This document shows, piece by piece, positions 49,601 through 58,549 of a stretch of 64,000 nt of DNA. The DNA lies in contig CM020618.1 of the NCBI GenBank assembly GCA_009829735.1, positions 14,552,568-14,616,567 on the forward strand, written 5' to 3'. Under the pieces are notes generated by a model. It was given only the letters and a program-made list of their open reading frames with translations. It was not told the origin of the DNA and made no database searches. Numbering within the stretch: position 1 is the first letter of the stretch; each line of letters starts with the position of its first letter. Made by a program: the position numbers and the translations under genes. The stretch comes from Pyropia yezoensis. Its lineage: Eukaryota; Rhodophyta; Bangiophyceae; Bangiales; Bangiaceae.

Positions 49601-50603
49601 CCCACTGGCAGAGATCACGGCCATGTCGGTCGTGTCAGCCTTCCTAGATCATTGGGTTGCCGCGTATGGCATTCCGGATAGTACACTATCGGACAATGGA
49701 CCGCAATTTGCGTCTGTACTGTTTCAAGGAGTGCTGGATATGTTGGGGGTTAAGGCAAACTATGCCACCCCCTACCACCCACAAACTAATGGGCAGGTGG
49801 AGCGCTTCAACAAAACTATTGTTAGGCAGCTGCGCCATTATGTGAGTGAGCACGTGAAGACGTGGGACCAACACATTTCTATTCTGACCACTGCCTACAA
49901 TTCGCAGGTTCACTCATCTACCGGGGAAGTACCCCTCGCTTTTGTGACCCCCCGTCGCGTGCGGTCTATTGCCGTGCGGCAGCCGCTCCCAACTAGGGAG
50001 GATGGTGGCAGTACGCCCACTCCTACTGAGAGTAAGGCGGAGTTCGCTGCTAGGCTTGAAAACCTCATCCCTAAAGTCAGGGCTGAGATGGACAAAGCAC
50101 AAAAGCGCTACAAGCGTACCTTTGACAAAAAGGTGCGCAACGCCAAGCATGTCCCCGAGCAGGGTGACTGGGTATTGGTCCACTCACACACCCCAACTGG
50201 GGGTAAGTTGGTGTTCCAGACGAAGGGGCCGTACCAGGTCCTTCGTACTGATGGGCGGCGCTTCACCATCGAAAGTGACGATGGGGTCCGCACAGTGAAC
50301 GGACAGGACGTGGTCAAAGTTGCACCACCGCCTGCAGGCGACCCAGCTTGGGCGCGTGCTTTGAAAACGTGGCGCCTGCCCTCGCTGCCTGCGGCCAAAC
50401 AGGGCCCGCAGGAGTACGTGTTCGACAAGTTCATCGACCACGGATGGGATGAGGATACTAACCGCCTCATGTTGAGGGTGCGTTGGTTTGGCTACAAAGC
50501 CAAGGATGATACGTGGGAGTATGTGGAGGACCTTCCTGCTGAGAAGGTCCGGGCGTACTGTGCCCGGAACGAGATAGACCCTAACAGCCCTCCCTCAACG
50601 TGA
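46620..50603 (+). CDS. Element 2 Pol (protease, RT, RNase H, integrase, chromodomain)
   Basis: 1327 codons from ATG 46620, overlapping the gag stop by four bases (ATGA), which suggests termination-reinitiation. Protease VLDTGSGAS with Asp 81. RT from about 430: FCIDYRKLNE, TLDCNAGYWQIP, LPFGLCNAPATFQ, and YLDDIIVFS near 524. RNase H with LDVDASYDQLGCVLLQQ. Integrase: zinc finger REHNAPTGGH...CTSCAQNR near 893-935, catalytic D (AMDILGPLP, about 963), D (SDNGPQF, about 1024), E (QVERFNKT, about 1061), then the GDWVLVHS linker. Chromodomain at about 1265-1310 (LMLRVRWFGYKAKDDTWEY). All motifs complete; no stop or frameshift. Chromodomains of this class bind histone marks and steer integration (family knowledge). 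Confidence 0.95.
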   Translation: MTVGAGRPKLTTAASAKWARRTNQPCRILRRPKGVRPPRVGLPKNVNPRRVIAVLTGENFQVAGRVQLAPGRACCTRIVLDTGSGASLIRKSLLPKEVKLQRWRSKADHMIDINGGVLPIVGAVTLPTRLGTHEVDVTYGVVENISVPLLLGTPYVVTQVPLICGPEYWVKLMNGETIPILGKGKSVAPVTVSQSKPVCSVREGFTATLRLARKVMLPPNSVAHVDVVTDYAGNGLVHPNPRLARKHQVHVALGTMDSKAGVPWRIQVMNLSSSPKFFKSGAKFGYIDQHEGPVVAVTLSAGASGDPKSGKEKHQAKSAASPRPQVNMEGVPPRLRVQVERLLDQYHKLWDGQLGLMRATQHRIELKPGAPPIRQQPYRGGPRSRALVKEQVARMEALDVIEASNAEWASPVVIVPKVDGTPRFCIDYRKLNESTVKDSYPLPRMDDCLDSLGEANVFSTLDCNAGYWQIPIAPEDRHKTTFTCHCGTYQCKRLPFGLCNAPATFQRAMDMILAGVRWQICLVYLDDIIVFSRSPEEHIGHLGQVFKLLADAGVSLKASKCHLFTQEVEYLGHVVRPGRLSVNEKNLRAIRKAQYPRTQTQMRSFLGMCNVYRRFTKGFAKVAKPLNELVSSTLPKNLPPPSRVEQESFETLRDLLLKPPILAIPRLGGHYILDVDASYDQLGCVLLQQQPDKEYLPVGYFSKGLNSAEKNYGVTELEGLAVVWAVTSLRHYLEGEKFLIRCDHRALQFIFKTDCTNTRLNRWRVRLAPFNFDIEYRPGRQHALADGLSRVPTEGLDTTPVDEDIPIVGVVTRSGQALNPEAPGNKKYLPLSLDEVVKAQAEDPFCKSQRDTLDTVAETRFFLGDDGLLMRRGVFQGTEQLVVPASLKDSILEREHNAPTGGHLGSSKLYQTLRTRYYWPSMVVDIYSWVAACTSCAQNRLMERRPTTAMLLFPAKEPFAALAMDILGPLPVTEEGNQYLLVICDRFTKLTRAIPLAEITAMSVVSAFLDHWVAAYGIPDSTLSDNGPQFASVLFQGVLDMLGVKANYATPYHPQTNGQVERFNKTIVRQLRHYVSEHVKTWDQHISILTTAYNSQVHSSTGEVPLAFVTPRRVRSIAVRQPLPTREDGGSTPTPTESKAEFAARLENLIPKVRAEMDKAQKRYKRTFDKKVRNAKHVPEQGDWVLVHSHTPTGGKLVFQTKGPYQVLRTDGRRFTIESDDGVRTVNGQDVVKVAPPPAGDPAWARALKTWRLPSLPAAKQGPQEYVFDKFIDHGWDEDTNRLMLRVRWFGYKAKDDTWEYVEDLPAEKVRAYCARNEIDPNSPPST

Positions 50604-50714
50604 GGGAAGGCCGAGCAACAGTGCCAAGAGAGTGCTTCAAGTCGAAGTGGTACGCAGAGTGGCTTTAAACTACAGCCCTAACCCTCACACTCTCACAACA
50701 AAGGCAGCTGCCAA
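50604..50714. other. Convergent intergenic gap in element 2
   Basis: 110 bp separate the pol stop from the antisense ORF stop; includes CCCTAACCCTCACACTCTCAC. It must hold the 3' ends of the antisense transcript and lies under the genomic RNA. No hairpin array like that of element 1. Confidence 0.5.
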
Positions 50715-52658
50715 CTAGGCACGCATGCTAGACTCTCCCACTCCACGGCCCTCGCCCTCACGTGGAGGCGAGCGGCGAGACCCACGCCGATAACGGTCTC
50801 CACTCGTTGGAAGGGGCGGCGGCTCCAAGTCGGAACCGTCGCGCCCCTCACGGTCGCGCAAGTGGCGCCGACCGTGGCTACTCTTCTGCCTGGTCTTGCG
50901 CGCAAGTTTGCGACGCAGACGCTGGACAGACTCCGTCTCCGATGGGGTAGAGGACTCCGAGACGGAGTAAGACAACTCGTCTTCCGACACGGAGGGAGAG
51001 CGCCGCGAGTGACGGCGACGACGGCGAGGAGGCGAGTATGCCCGGCTCGCACGACGCTTGCCACGCCCAAGTGGGGTTGGCTGGGGCATAATAGCCCCAA
51101 TGCGAGCCAACTCGGCCGTCATAAACTCCGCCACCGACTCGCAACTCGCGGTCGCCACTGCAGTACGAACGCGCTCCTCAAGTTGAGGAGTCTCGGAACT
51201 TTGGAGGGTTGCGGTCGACGCGGCCAACCAGGAAATGGTGCGCACCAACGTGGTGATCATCATCTCTGAGGTTAGAGGCGTGGGCGGTAACACCAACTTG
51301 GGGTATACCGTCAGGAGGGTGGCCCCCAAGTTGGGAGACACCGGTGTGGATGACTCCACGGCCACGCTGATCGGGATGTTCCCGTGAGGCTGGAAAGGAA
51401 CAGGAGGAAGCGGAGGGGCACGCCGAGGTGGCGGTACCCGGGTGTAACTGCGACCCCGACTTGGGGCCCCCGCAGTAGGTTGAGTCATATGGTCATCATA
51501 TGAGGGCACAGCCATAACTATGGGCTTGTCCGGGGGTGGCGCAGTGTGACGATCCACCCCCGGGGCATACGGGTAGTCCCCGATGCCCAACCCCTCTCGT
51601 AGGACCACACGGCCGTCGTGAAGTTCACGAGCGACCCACACGAACTGGCGAAGTGCGCCATCGTCCTTGGGCCCCCGAGTGGGGCGGCGCAACTTGTGCT
51701 CAATGCTCTCCCACTCGATAAACTTGTGGAGGCGGAGCATCTCCTCAAGTAGAGTGAGTTGTCCTGACGAGCACCCCTCAGCAACTAGCTGAGGGGTGAG
51801 CTGTTCCAAACCCTGGATGAGCCGGAGGGGGAGGTGCCAGAGCATCCCCCGCCGCTGAACACATGACACCCAGGTCGACATGACCTCGAGGAGCCACTGG
51901 GTGGCCAACATGGCCCACACCAGATGATCAGGGCCAGCCGTCAACATGACGGAGCCGAAGTGGTCAAGCAACCGTGGCAACAATGCCGGGAACCCGTAGG
52001 GGACCTCAACTTGAGGCCACCACTCGGGCTTCTTCGGGTAGTATTGCTCCTTACTGGCAGCAGACTGCTGAGGAAACTCAAGTTGAGCCGAGGTCACCAA
52101 GTAGGGACCTCGCCGGAAGTCCTTCTCCATCCGCACATCAAAGTGATGAGTGTGCGGATCGGCCTCGTGAAGGTACGGGGGGCGAGTTGCCACCGCGTCC
52201 CAAGTGAAGGTCGGCAAGTCGCCGGGACCCGGGATAGTTCCCCCGCGGTCCACCATGGCCTTGGCCCGCTGCACGTCCTCGACCTCCTCGTCGTCCAGGA
52301 AGGCAAACTGGTCCGTCCTGAAGCCGGCAGGGAACCCGACCCTACGGGGATACTTCTCCCGTAGGCGGTCCCATACCCGACCCATCGCTGCGCCGAGTCG
52401 GCCACAGCGAAGAACAGTCAACCCCTCCTCATACAGAGGCCAAGCGGGGTAAAACCACCGCCCCAAGGCCTCACGCGGGACAACTTGTCCCGCCTCCGGG
52501 GGAGATCCTGCCGTCAACCCAAAGCCGGGTGACGCGGGAGTCCCACCCCCCGGAGCGATCGCGGAGCCCCCGCCGGAAGTCCCGGCAGGCGCTGCACCGT
52601 AGGAGGTGTCCTCCATACGCTCATCGAGAGAGTCCGTCTCCACTCCCGGAGTCGCCAT
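50715..52658 (-). CDS. Antisense ORF protein of element 2
   Basis: 647 codons from ATG 52658 (MATPGVETDSLDERMEDT). Position, orientation and core match the antisense ORFs of gypsy 1 and 3. Layout: acidic, Gly/Pro-rich N-terminus; a first domain with ALGRWFYPAWPLYEEGLTVL; a core of about 200 residues with PEWWPQVEVPYGFPALLPRL, HFGSVML, LATQWLLEVMSTW and GMLWHLPLRLIQGLEQL; a Pro-rich linker; a helical block (MMITTLVRTISWLAASTATL); and an Arg-Ser-rich tail with a Ser/Glu stretch. The tail suggests a nuclear, RNA- or chromatin-associated protein (inference). Not an envelope protein: no signal peptide or membrane anchor. Function unknown. Confidence 0.82.
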   Translation of the reverse strand: MATPGVETDSLDERMEDTSYGAAPAGTSGGGSAIAPGGGTPASPGFGLTAGSPPEAGQVVPREALGRWFYPAWPLYEEGLTVLRCGRLGAAMGRVWDRLREKYPRRVGFPAGFRTDQFAFLDDEEVEDVQRAKAMVDRGGTIPGPGDLPTFTWDAVATRPPYLHEADPHTHHFDVRMEKDFRRGPYLVTSAQLEFPQQSAASKEQYYPKKPEWWPQVEVPYGFPALLPRLLDHFGSVMLTAGPDHLVWAMLATQWLLEVMSTWVSCVQRRGMLWHLPLRLIQGLEQLTPQLVAEGCSSGQLTLLEEMLRLHKFIEWESIEHKLRRPTRGPKDDGALRQFVWVARELHDGRVVLREGLGIGDYPYAPGVDRHTAPPPDKPIVMAVPSYDDHMTQPTAGAPSRGRSYTRVPPPRRAPPLPPVPFQPHGNIPISVAVESSTPVSPNLGATLLTVYPKLVLPPTPLTSEMMITTLVRTISWLAASTATLQSSETPQLEERVRTAVATASCESVAEFMTAELARIGAIMPQPTPLGRGKRRASRAYSPPRRRRRHSRRSPSVSEDELSYSVSESSTPSETESVQRLRRKLARKTRQKSSHGRRHLRDREGRDGSDLEPPPLPTSGDRYRRGSRRSPPREGEGRGVGESSMRA

Positions 52659-52987
52659 GGCTCTCCCCAAGTTGGGGAGAGACGTCCTGGCTATCGCGGC
52701 ACGAGACCCGCCTCGAGTTGAGGGGGACTCGGATCGTGGGTAAACGGGTGGCCTCCCCAGCGTGGGGTGGCCCCGTGTAAGGTGAAGGAGAAGTGGTGGT
52801 GGTGGTGAGGTGTGAACCGAGGAGAGCAAGCTGCCAAGTGGGCAAGCTTGAGGAGAGGGGCGGCCAACGTGACCGCCTCCACATCCGCGTTACGTACTCA
52901 AGGGGGGACAGCAAGTCGCGTCCCCCCCCAACGCCGAGACGTGCGTTTACGCACCCCCTCACAGGGCCGACCGGGTCGGTCGGAACT

Positions 52988-53000
52988 GAGGAGAGGGGAG
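52988..53000 (+). other. Element 2 polypurine tract
   Basis: GAGGAGAGGGGAG directly before the 3' LTR. Confidence 0.8.
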
Positions 53001-53468
53001 TGTGGCAGTATTGACCCCCAGGTAGGGGGCAACACGTGCCATGCAAGGGGCGGCAGGCCACTAGCCTGATCCGTTCCTCCCCCTGCATTTGGGTCCATAT
53101 TCCCTAAGTTCGGGATAGTTAGCTTAGTAGTAAATCCAACTTGGATTTGAGGGTTTTCTGCATTTATCGTCTTGAATTTTCGTGTGGCCCGGTGGGCAGG
53201 TGCTGGGGTGGGAGATTCTGAGTGGCGAGATTCTGAGTGGACCCTGGGGGGATAAGGGGAGGGACAGCGGGGCTTGGCCCTGCGTCCCCGTCCCGACCAA
53301 GAAACTGTTGGACCACACACCATCTTCTTGTTTGTCCGTGGGGGGATTGCCCCACAACAGGGATAGAGTGTGTGCGACTTGCACTTCTTCCGGTTCCCCC
53401 GACACGGGAGGCAGCCCTCGCACACCGCCCCAACTTGGGTACTGTGTGTGCGAGTGGTTTTTGCCACA
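53001..53468 (+). repeat. Element 2 3' LTR
   Basis: 468 bp, same sequence by eye as the 5' LTR, followed by TSD AGAAC. Confidence 0.95.
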
Positions 53469-53473
53469 AGAAC

Positions 53474-53829
53474 CCAATGCAAACAGTCAATGCAATAGAC
53501 CCAAAAATGGGGAGGAGTCCCCCATTGACATCAAACATACGCCACTCGGGTGAGCCGGCGGGACTCACATCCGTCCCCTCTGGCAATAAGTCTTGCCTAA
53601 TGAGAGAGGCAGCAGAGCCTGTGTCGACTATGACACGAGAGGTAAACTCATATCCATCCTGCAGCCAGAGTCGAGCTGCGACCTGGTAGTTACTCCCTAC
53701 CAGCACTGACACAATCCGACTCGGGTCGTGCTTCTGAGGAGGGACCTTGTCCCTAGGCCTCACCCCTTGAGGTCGAGTCAGGACCTTCACTCTCCCATGG
53801 GTCGGTGAGTGTGAAGCAACCCGCTTCAT
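53474..53829 (-). pseudogene. Gypsy 3 pol, N-terminal part (protease start)
   Basis: Starts at ATG 53829 (MKRVASHSPTHGRVKVLT), 36 bases after the gag stop. Contains the protease active site VIVDTGSAASLIRQDLLP and is cut by element 2 after IALTVCIGF. The nested element plus one TSD copy is 9384 bp, a multiple of three, so the two halves share one frame number. Confidence 0.88.
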
Positions 53830-53867
53830 TACCGCTGGAGCCTTTGGGTCAGTCTTAGTCCCAGCGG

Positions 53868-55631
53868 CTAGGCGTTTCCCTCATCCGACTCGGATGATGG
53901 AGTATCCTTGCCACTTGAGCTGGGGGAAGAGGTTTCCCCCTTCTCAAGCGTGGACTCATTCTCTGACTGAGGTTGAGTCATGGCCGTCACACGTGTGGTG
54001 TGCGGCCGGGTATCCGAATCAGTCCTCGGAATACCGAGTTTCCCGATACGAGCCAACAGGGCTCTCAGTCGAACGTCCAGAGTGGGGCATTGGGCTGCCC
54101 AGTGTCCCGACTTGGAACACTGCCAACACGGCCGATCACTCATTGACGCCGATGGCCACGCTTTTCCCTGTGACTTATCAGGGATAGCGGCCACCATACC
54201 TTCCGTCTCTCGAGTTGAGGACGAAGGTACTGCAGGGTACGTCCGCGTGTAGGAAGGCACCCTTGCAGTTCTGCGGAAGCGACTAGCTTCCACTCCCTCA
54301 GCTTCTTTCTCTCGTTCCTTCCGCTGCTCAGACACGAGCCAGCGGTACTCATCACCCTTAGTCTGGGCGATGCGTGCCAACTCCGCCAGAGTCATGGTCG
54401 GAGTATTACGCTCTCGCACAGTCGCTCGAGCTGCTCGGTGGACACCCTCCACAAAGCGTCCCTTAATGACTCCTTGGGGATATAGGAATCCACAGAGGAC
54501 GTTCAGCTGACGGAGTCGTTCAGCGAACTCCCATTCCTCTTCACCCTTACTCTGGGTGGCGCGGTTGAACTCTTCAACCTGCACAGCCAAGGAAGCCTCG
54601 TCTAAGTGAAGACGAAGGATCCAATTAACCAACTCCAGGTAGGAGGTCACCTCACCCGGGTTCCCACCATGCCGACTTGGCAGGACGTTCATCACCTCGG
54701 AGCGGAGTGGCTCCTTGGTGAAGTCCTGAAGCATGAAAAACGCTTCAGCTTCAGAGACATCATTGTCATCGCAGGCTTTTGCGAACTTCCGCAAAAACTG
54801 GAAGACCTTCAGGGGTGGTGTCCCGTCCCATTCTGAACGGACCCCGAAGGATTGCGCAACGTGTTTCTTGCGCCGGCCCAGGGTACGGGCCTGACTATTC
54901 GAGTAGGTCAACGACTTGTTGACCAACCCATATGTCTCACAGTCGAAGACATCCTTGAACAATGGATTATTCACCACTATCTTTCCTGGGACGACTCTAG
55001 TCCCAAGACGGTCCGTGTGAGTCACACGACCACGTCGGGTAAGATCCTCTTCACCCGACTTGCCACTTGCAGAGGACTCAGACTCTGAGTCCACCTCACG
55101 ACGGAGAGTACGTCGAATCTCCCGTCGCTTCTGACGCCTCGAGGCCTGCTCAGGCGGAGAGGTGTTCCCCTTCAACGCCTTCCCCACCTCCTCTCGCACG
55201 ACTTGTGCGATGGCAGTCATCACCGAGTCATCCACGATACCGGATGACCCAGGTGGAGCTTGACTCGAGCTCCCACCCGGTCCTTCCGGCACCAGTCGTG
55301 GCGCGAACCCACCAACCCGGGGTACGGAACTCCCCGTCCCGTCACCTCTGCCGGTCGGCGGTCCCATGCCGAAGTGAGTGTCGTCACTCCCCGAAGAGGT
55401 TGCCGGAGCCTGACGCTGGCTCGGCGCTCCCACCGGAGAAGGGCGAACTCCGCCCGTCTATTCCGGGGACGGCCTGGGAAGGAACCTGGCCGACCGCCGT
55501 CGGGGTCCAACCTCTGGACCCACCACATCCGCACTGCCCGGCCTGGGTGGTACTTCGCCCGTCGGGGGAGGACTACGCTCCCCCTCACCAGGTACACTCG
55601 GCGCAATGGGGGGGTCTCTTTCACCAGCCAT
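53868..55631 (-). pseudogene. Gypsy 3 Gag with one in-frame stop
   Basis: ATG 55631 (MAGERDPPIAPSVPGEG) runs 57 codons to TAG 55458-55460 and continues in the same frame for more than 520 codons to the stop at 53868. The capsid-like region NPLFKDVFDCETYGLVNKS and EWDGTPPLKVFQFLRKF match element 2 Gag. Zinc knuckle CWQCSKSGHWAAQC near the C-terminus; ends EGNA. The TAG is one transition away from CAG. Otherwise intact. Confidence 0.85.
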
Positions 55632-55930
55632 CTCCACAAGAGTCACGTGGAATCAACCAAAACAAACAAACGGTGTCCAGAGTCGGGGATCGTCAGCTAG
55701 GGAGTTCCTAGAGCACGTTCCCCCCCTCCACCTGCCTCAAGGAAGGCGGTGAGGTTTTCCGAAACTCCGGGTCTCCCACCAAGACTCACGGTGGCCAACC
55801 TCGTCACCCAGCGAACGCTCGGAACGTAGGCGAGTCGATCGTGTCACCGGAAGTCTCGGTGCCGAAGGGGGAGAGGGGCCAACTTGGTCCCGTCTCCGGT
55901 CAAGGGAGGTACCAAAGTCGATATCCTCTC

Positions 55931-55948
55931 CCCCGCTGATCCACCAAC
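55931..55948 (-). other. Gypsy 3 primer-binding site
   Basis: The minus strand reads TTGGTGGATCAGCGGGG one base inside the 5' LTR: the same first eight bases as elements 1 and 2, then two differences (T for G at the ninth base, G for A at the fourteenth). Probably a related or variant tRNA primer. Confidence 0.7.
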
Positions 55949-56487
55949 TGTAGCAGTTCTCCCAACCACCAACCCCGAGTCAGGGAAGGAAGAGGAGTAT
56001 TGCCGATATCCCAACTTGGGACACCGGAAGCAAGCACCTCCACACAGCCGAACACGGAACTTGCGTGTGGTGAACGGGTCAGCTCACCAAGGCACGAACA
56101 AGATGTGTCGGAGCCAGACGGTGTTTACTTGCTTGGCCAGCCAAGGTGGGCCCTCCCCGCCTTGCTGTCCCTTCTTATCAACCCTCCTCACACGCTCACG
56201 CAACCTCTCAAAACACTCAGAAAATGAACCCTCAAACAAACCAATCATATCACTCCACATGCAAAGCACTCAAAGCGTAGAAATCCGTCGGGCTCCCGTG
56301 CAAAAATCCCAAGAAACAAATACCAGCAGCATTACCCTGCTCTAGTGTGTCGGAAGTCCTAGTCGAATTTCCGTCCAGAAGTCAGAAGTTTCACCATCGT
56401 GGGTCGGGTGAATTTCGACTTCCGGTCAGGTCCACTTGACCCCAATCTCCAAAGTATTGGTACCGAATTCCGGCCCAATCTCCCACA
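55949..56487 (-). repeat. Gypsy 3 5' LTR
   Basis: 539-bp partner of 36863-37401, flanked by TSD ATACG. Confidence 0.95.
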
Positions 56488-56492
56488 ATACG

Positions 56493-56875
56493 GTCACAGC
56501 TACTTCACTGAGGCGGCGCCAGCATGGATCTCGTCAACCCCATCTTCCTTGCCTGTGACATCGGCCGTCATCTTTCTGCAGCGACAGCACTCTCGTCAAC
56601 TACTCGACAGCATTTTGTGTCTCGACGTCGCCGTGGCTACGGAGTCACGTTTCCCCCCTTATAGTCCCTCGTTTGGAAGCTAGTCTTTGCCCGAATATTC
56701 AGGCTGCGATGGTCATGACTACATGTGGAGTGCGGGCCGGCCCGAAAGCCCCCCAGCTGTAGCTGTGTCATTGATCTCTGATCCGCAGCCCAACCTCAAC
56801 CGAAGGGTTCATGTGCGCAGAATGGAAGAGGAGTGAAGATGGCCTTCACGCACCAACTAAGTATTGCGAGGTCAT
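56493..56875. other. No recognisable gene
   Basis: Flank between gypsy 3 and the recombinase-like gene. Nothing identified. Confidence 0.4.
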
Positions 56876-58549
56876 CTATGCTGCCTCCCCGTCCAGCATG
56901 CCTCCGTGGGGACGCAAGAGAACATCGACCTTGCCCAGCACCTTTCCGGCAACTTCGACACCAAAGCCGGCGCCGAAGAAGTTGCCGTAGTTCTCCTCAT
57001 GGAGCTCGATGACACGGTCTTCGAACCAATACATGAACTCTCCAACCAGACCGTCAAGGCGCTCCATCAGGTCTTGACGGTCGACCCTAAAGCAGTCCTG
57101 CGCACGAGCGCGCATGGTAGCCCTACAACGGAAGTTCAAAACATAAAAGAGAAGGCGAGCTGAGTCGGGTCTCCAAACGCCTATTCTCATGACCAGCTCG
57201 ACGTTTCCAGTATGATTCAACCAGAACTGGGTCGCTCCACGTCGGAACCCATACAAGGCACCGACTCCGCGAGTACTTAAGGAAGGATCGAAGTGTATGG
57301 CAAAAGTGTCGAGCCGCTGCTGCCACCAGGTTTGGGAAATAGGCAGCATGCCAACGGCACCTGCGCCATCAGCGTCACCAACAACCGGCGTTGTAAAAAA
57401 AGGCAGCCTGGAGCCCAAGTCTAACGCGGGGTCCTCGACACTCAACCGAGTGTACATCCAAGCCCAGAAAGGCATATCGCACCACAGCCATGGGCAGCGG
57501 ACACACAGGCTCGAGTCCTTGAACTGAGGCGATGCCTGCATCTCCTCCGTCGACGCCAGGGAGGACCAGAAGTAGTACGCTGGCACTGGTGCAGTGCCTG
57601 CCACGTTCGTACTGAGCCGAGTATACGACACCTTGACCCACCGAGGACGTCCGTGCTCCTGAAAAAAGGCCAAGTTGGCTCCGTGAAGAGGAGCAAAGAC
57701 AACTTCACGAACTGCAAGGCCAAGAAGGTTGTCCGGGCACAGCATCGTGCACCATGAGAATACCATGACAGTGAACAACGTGAGACGCTCCACCTGCTGG
57801 ACTGTCAGGTCGACATGGTCGACGTCCGCGCCGTCGAAGAAGCTAGTCGCCGCATCACAGGCAGCAACCATGTTCTCACTCGTGACGGGCGGCGTCTGTG
57901 CGGCGCATTGTCCCAAGCGCGTGGCCTACTTAGCCGCCCCCGACAGCCAGTCCGCCTCCGTCGAGTCCAACACAGGGTTCCCAGTGTGAGTCTCCCCTGA
58001 GGCAATTTCGCGCGCACCGCGAACAGCTGTGTGGATAAGATGATGCGCCTTGGCTCGGCTCGCACAGCCGAGTACGTGGGGAAGTTGACCAGCAAAGTCG
58101 CGGGTGCCCTTAGCGTAGAAGTGCCCAAGAGCAGATGCCATGTTGTCGATCGTACCCATCTTCAGCGGGGCATTGTTTCCTCCAACCAGATGCTTCCGCC
58201 CACCCTCACGAAGCAAAGCAAGAAACCGCCGGATCCTGTGCGGCAATGTCGCGTCCAGAGTAGTTGCCAAATGCTCCCCTTGCTGCTCAATCGTGGGGCC
58301 GGCTGGCGAAGCCACAACCCCGTACGCCGCCGCCAAGAATCGAATGAACCGTGAAGCCACTTTCTCGTTTCCGGACCAAGAAGACTCGGACATGGCAAAG
58401 GATGCGACGTTTCCAGAGGATGTCCGGCAGGCCACCTTGGTAAAACATTCCAAATCGCACTGCAGCTCGCCCACCGCTACAGCACCGGCGGGGCGCAATC
58501 TGGCAATTGGGATTGCACCAGGTCCGTAGTTCTGCAGCTCATCGCCTCA
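56876..58549 (-). pseudogene. Tyrosine-recombinase-like gene (Crypton-like or domesticated), broken
   Basis: One frame is open from about 58546 to 56876 except for TAG 57926-57928. The upstream half has a SAM-like core-binding look (MGTIDNMASALGHFYAKGT); the downstream half has LTLFTVMVFSWCTMLCPDNL, the strand WVKVSYTRLS, then GALYGFRRGATQFWLNHTGN and VMRIGVWRPDSARLLFYV. These resemble the C-terminal HxxR...Tyr region of tyrosine recombinases with Tyr in place of the box His (YGFR). A possible further N-terminus (MDGVEDAADAAAEGLAAEG, ATG 58623) lies in another frame upstream, so a frameshift or intron may be present. No RT is nearby, so it is not obviously a DIRS remnant. Confidence 0.5.

Larger units (their letters stand above)
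44090..53468 (+). mobile_element. Ty3/gypsy element 2, full-length and apparently intact
   Basis: 9379 bp with 468-bp LTRs that look identical, TSD AGAAC at 44085-44089 and 53469-53473, PBS, gag, overlapping pol, antisense ORF and PPT all present and open. It lies inside the protease region of gypsy 3 pol, in the opposite orientation. It is the best candidate in the window for a currently active element and a possible source of enzymes for element N. Confidence 0.96.
36863..56487 (-). mobile_element. Ty3/gypsy element 3 (chromodomain type), carrying full-length element 2
   Basis: 19,625 bp between 539-bp LTRs, TSD ATACG at 36858-36862 and 56488-56492; about 10.2 kb without the nested element 2 and one copy of its TSD. 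It reads on the minus strand: 5' LTR (right), PBS, gag, pol, antisense ORF on the plus strand, PPT, 3' LTR (left). Gag and Pol are clearly closer to element 2 than to element 1. It has one in-frame stop in gag and three in pol but no frameshift seen. Six mismatches in 539 LTR bases make it older than elements 1, 2 and N. Confidence 0.95.

Noticed and set aside
53164-53473. Continuation of gypsy 3 pol into LTR sequence
   Set aside because: Artefact of the element 2 insertion at the AGAAC duplication.
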